From: Bacteroidota bacterium | GTDB taxonomy: Bacteria > Bacteroidota > Bacteroidia > Chitinophagales > Saprospiraceae | Assembly (NCBI GenBank): GCA_016124585.1 | Contig: WGNL01000020.1 | Coordinates: 62,001-126,000 of the forward strand | Direction: 5' to 3' | DNA: 64,000 nucleotides | Shown: piece by piece, positions 62,581 to 64,000 of the stretch | Position numbering within the stretch: the stretch's first letter is position 1 | Layout of the letters: each line of letters opens with the position of its first letter | Position numbers and translations under genes: made by a program | Notes under the pieces: model-generated | The model's database searches: none | What the model was told of the DNA's origin: nothing | What the model saw: the letters and a program-made list of their open reading frames with translations, nothing else

Positions 62581-64000
62581 ATGATTAATTCGAAACTTAC
62601 CAACTTGATCGTTTCTACGGCATCCGTACTGGTAGTGACGCTGGTAGGTATAACTTCTATTTTGTTCCAAAATAAATCGGAAGACAGAATTGCCGAAACC
62701 TATGAGGTTAAGGTGAAAATCATGGAAGTGTTTCAACTTTTGCGGTCGATGGAGAGCCGACAACGTGGCTACCTACTCACTGACGACGAAACCTATTTAG
62801 GCAAAGCAAATATCAGCCAAGACTCCATAAAGTCCATTTTATTATCCCTCAAAACTCTGATCGGCGACAATCCTACCCAGCAGCAAAACTTGCAAATTTT
62901 GTCAGAGTATAGCGATACGAAGGTTAAAGAAATTTTGAAAGTGGTGAGGCTGAACCGCGACGATAAAAGAGAAGATGCATTAGAAATCGTGAATACGGAC
63001 GTGGGTGAGCGGGTAATGGACCAGATAAACAGAATTACAAACACCATGATTGCGGAGGAAGATAAATTGCTGCTCCAAAGGCATTCCAAAAGCAATCGAC
63101 TCCAACTGATTTCCCTGATGCTGCTTAGTCTTGGGATAATAGGTGCTGCGCTCAGCATCTATGCATTGTACAAGCAGGTAGCCCCATTGATTGATGAACT
63201 ATCCAGCACCAACGCTGATCTGCAAAAAAGCATTGAAGAAAAAGAACGGGAAATCGACTTGCGTAAACGGTTGGAAATCCGCAACAAACAATTGATAAGC
63301 CGGCTCACCTCAAAAAATGCAGAACTAAACCATTTTGCCTATATCGCCTCCCACGACCTCCAAGAGCCACTGCGTACCGTGAACAATTTCATTGAAGTTT
63401 TCCAAGAGGACTATGGTGACAAGTTGGGCGACGAGGCGCATCAGTACTTTGACTTTATTCTGGGAGCTACACATCGCATGAAGGGCCTTATTGAAGGGCT
63501 GCTAAACTACTCTCGACTCGGAAAATCGAGAGGTGCTGAGATGCTAGATCTTAACGAAATCTTGAACGTAACCAAAGAGAACTTGACTGCAGCCATTTCT
63601 GCTAAAAACGCCGAAGTGGTAGTGGGCAACCTGCCCAGTCTTAGCTGCATGAAAACCGAGACAACCCAGTTGTTTCAGAACCTCATCAACAACGCCATCA
63701 AGTACACTGCACCTGGAGTAGTACCAAAAATCACGGTCAGCGCAGCTGAACGGGAAGGTGAGTGGGAGTTTTGCGTAGCGGACAATGGAATTGGTATTCC
63801 TGACATTCAAAAGGAGAAAATTTTCAACATGTTCTCTAGGCTGCACGGCGAAGGCGAGTTTCAGGGGCAAGGCATTGGCCTTGCATTTTGTAAGAAAATT
63901 GTAGAGCTGCATGGCGGTAGGATTTGGGTGGAATCAGAACCAGGCCAAGGCAGCCGTTTTTATTTTACTATTTCAAAAAAGATAAAAGATGAGACCGAAA
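62581..64000 (+). CDS. CHASE3-domain sensor histidine kinase, truncated at the right edge
   Basis: The frame starts at the ATG at 62581 and stays open to the last base, giving 473 residues. A first membrane helix (~8-28) and a periplasmic CHASE3 region (EVFQLLRSMESRQRGYLLTD) are followed by a second helix (~178-200). A coiled coil leads to HisKA with the phosphoacceptor His in YIASHDLQEPLR. HATPase motifs are LFQNLINNAIKYTAPG, DNGIGIPD and GQGIGLAFCKKIVELHGG. Little is missing apart from any C-terminal receiver. It is a phytochrome-like-kinase type with an unknown signal. No partner is visible in the window. Confidence 0.9.
   Translation, partial: MINSKLTNLIVSTASVLVVTLVGITSILFQNKSEDRIAETYEVKVKIMEVFQLLRSMESRQRGYLLTDDETYLGKANISQDSIKSILLSLKTLIGDNPTQQQNLQILSEYSDTKVKEILKVVRLNRDDKREDALEIVNTDVGERVMDQINRITNTMIAEEDKLLLQRHSKSNRLQLISLMLLSLGIIGAALSIYALYKQVAPLIDELSSTNADLQKSIEEKEREIDLRKRLEIRNKQLISRLTSKNAELNHFAYIASHDLQEPLRTVNNFIEVFQEDYGDKLGDEAHQYFDFILGATHRMKGLIEGLLNYSRLGKSRGAEMLDLNEILNVTKENLTAAISAKNAEVVVGNLPSLSCMKTETTQLFQNLINNAIKYTAPGVVPKITVSAAEREGEWEFCVADNGIGIPDIQKEKIFNMFSRLHGEGEFQGQGIGLAFCKKIVELHGGRIWVESEPGQGSRFYFTISKKIKDETE

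Overview
This 64 kb window is an almost uninterrupted pectin and uronate utilisation region from a Bacteroidota genome. The evidence for the phylum is a SusC/SusD pair, a hybrid two-component regulator (HTCS), C-terminal type IX secretion (T9SS) sorting domains, Bacteroidota-type promoter boxes and few Shine-Dalgarno sites. The moderate GC content, TRAP transporter and heptad-type intergenic repeats make a Saprospirales-like marine or freshwater bacterium plausible, but that placement is inference.

Layout. 1-2857 (+) is a GntP-type permease end, a fumarylacetoacetase-fold dehydratase and a 2-oxoglutarate-semialdehyde dehydrogenase, resembling an oxidative sugar-acid route. 3016-8234 (+) holds secreted enzymes: GH43, pectin methylesterase CE8, a DUF4861 lipoprotein and GH105. 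8422-18135 (+) is the SusC/SusD uptake system, a DUF4957/DUF5123-like lipoprotein, a terminator and two PL1 pectate lyases, the second with a T9SS tail. 18141-36396 (-) is a long run of co-directional genes: CE8, CE12, a Tat-exported Gfo/Idh oxidoreductase, two alpha/beta-hydrolases, uxaB, GH95, a YiiX-like hydrolase, uxaA, a complete TRAP transporter, eda, a four-helix-bundle gene, kdgK and uxaC. 36597-49323 carries a 1990-residue modular methylesterase, CE12, GH28, a KduI/IolB-like cupin, PL10 (+), GH88 and kduD. 49552-54952 (+) is the HTCS regulator coupled to a DUF6807 gene. From 54961 onward the content is general: sad-type dehydrogenase, MscS, PAP2, a metallophosphatase-BamA fusion, a coiled-coil lipoprotein and a CHASE3 histidine kinase that runs off the right edge.

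How it fits together. Methyl and acetyl groups are removed by CE8, CE12 and probably the two esterases. PL1, PL10 and GH28 cut homogalacturonan. SusC/SusD import oligomers, and GH105, GH88, GH43 and GH95 trim them. Galacturonate then flows UxaC, UxaB, UxaA, KdgK, Eda to pyruvate and glyceraldehyde-3-phosphate. Unsaturated uronate enters as the ketouronate through the KduI-like cupin and KduD to 2-keto-3-deoxygluconate. The HTCS is the only regulator of this set visible here.

Unexplained structure. Junctions of the catabolic genes are filled with degenerate 7-bp repeats, some of which supply stop codons and protein tails. A four-helix-bundle gene between eda and kdgK is bracketed by a 24-bp inverted copy of this repeat, so it looks like a mobile or IVS-like unit. 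Several palindromes also recur. No rRNA, tRNA, CRISPR array or transposase was seen.
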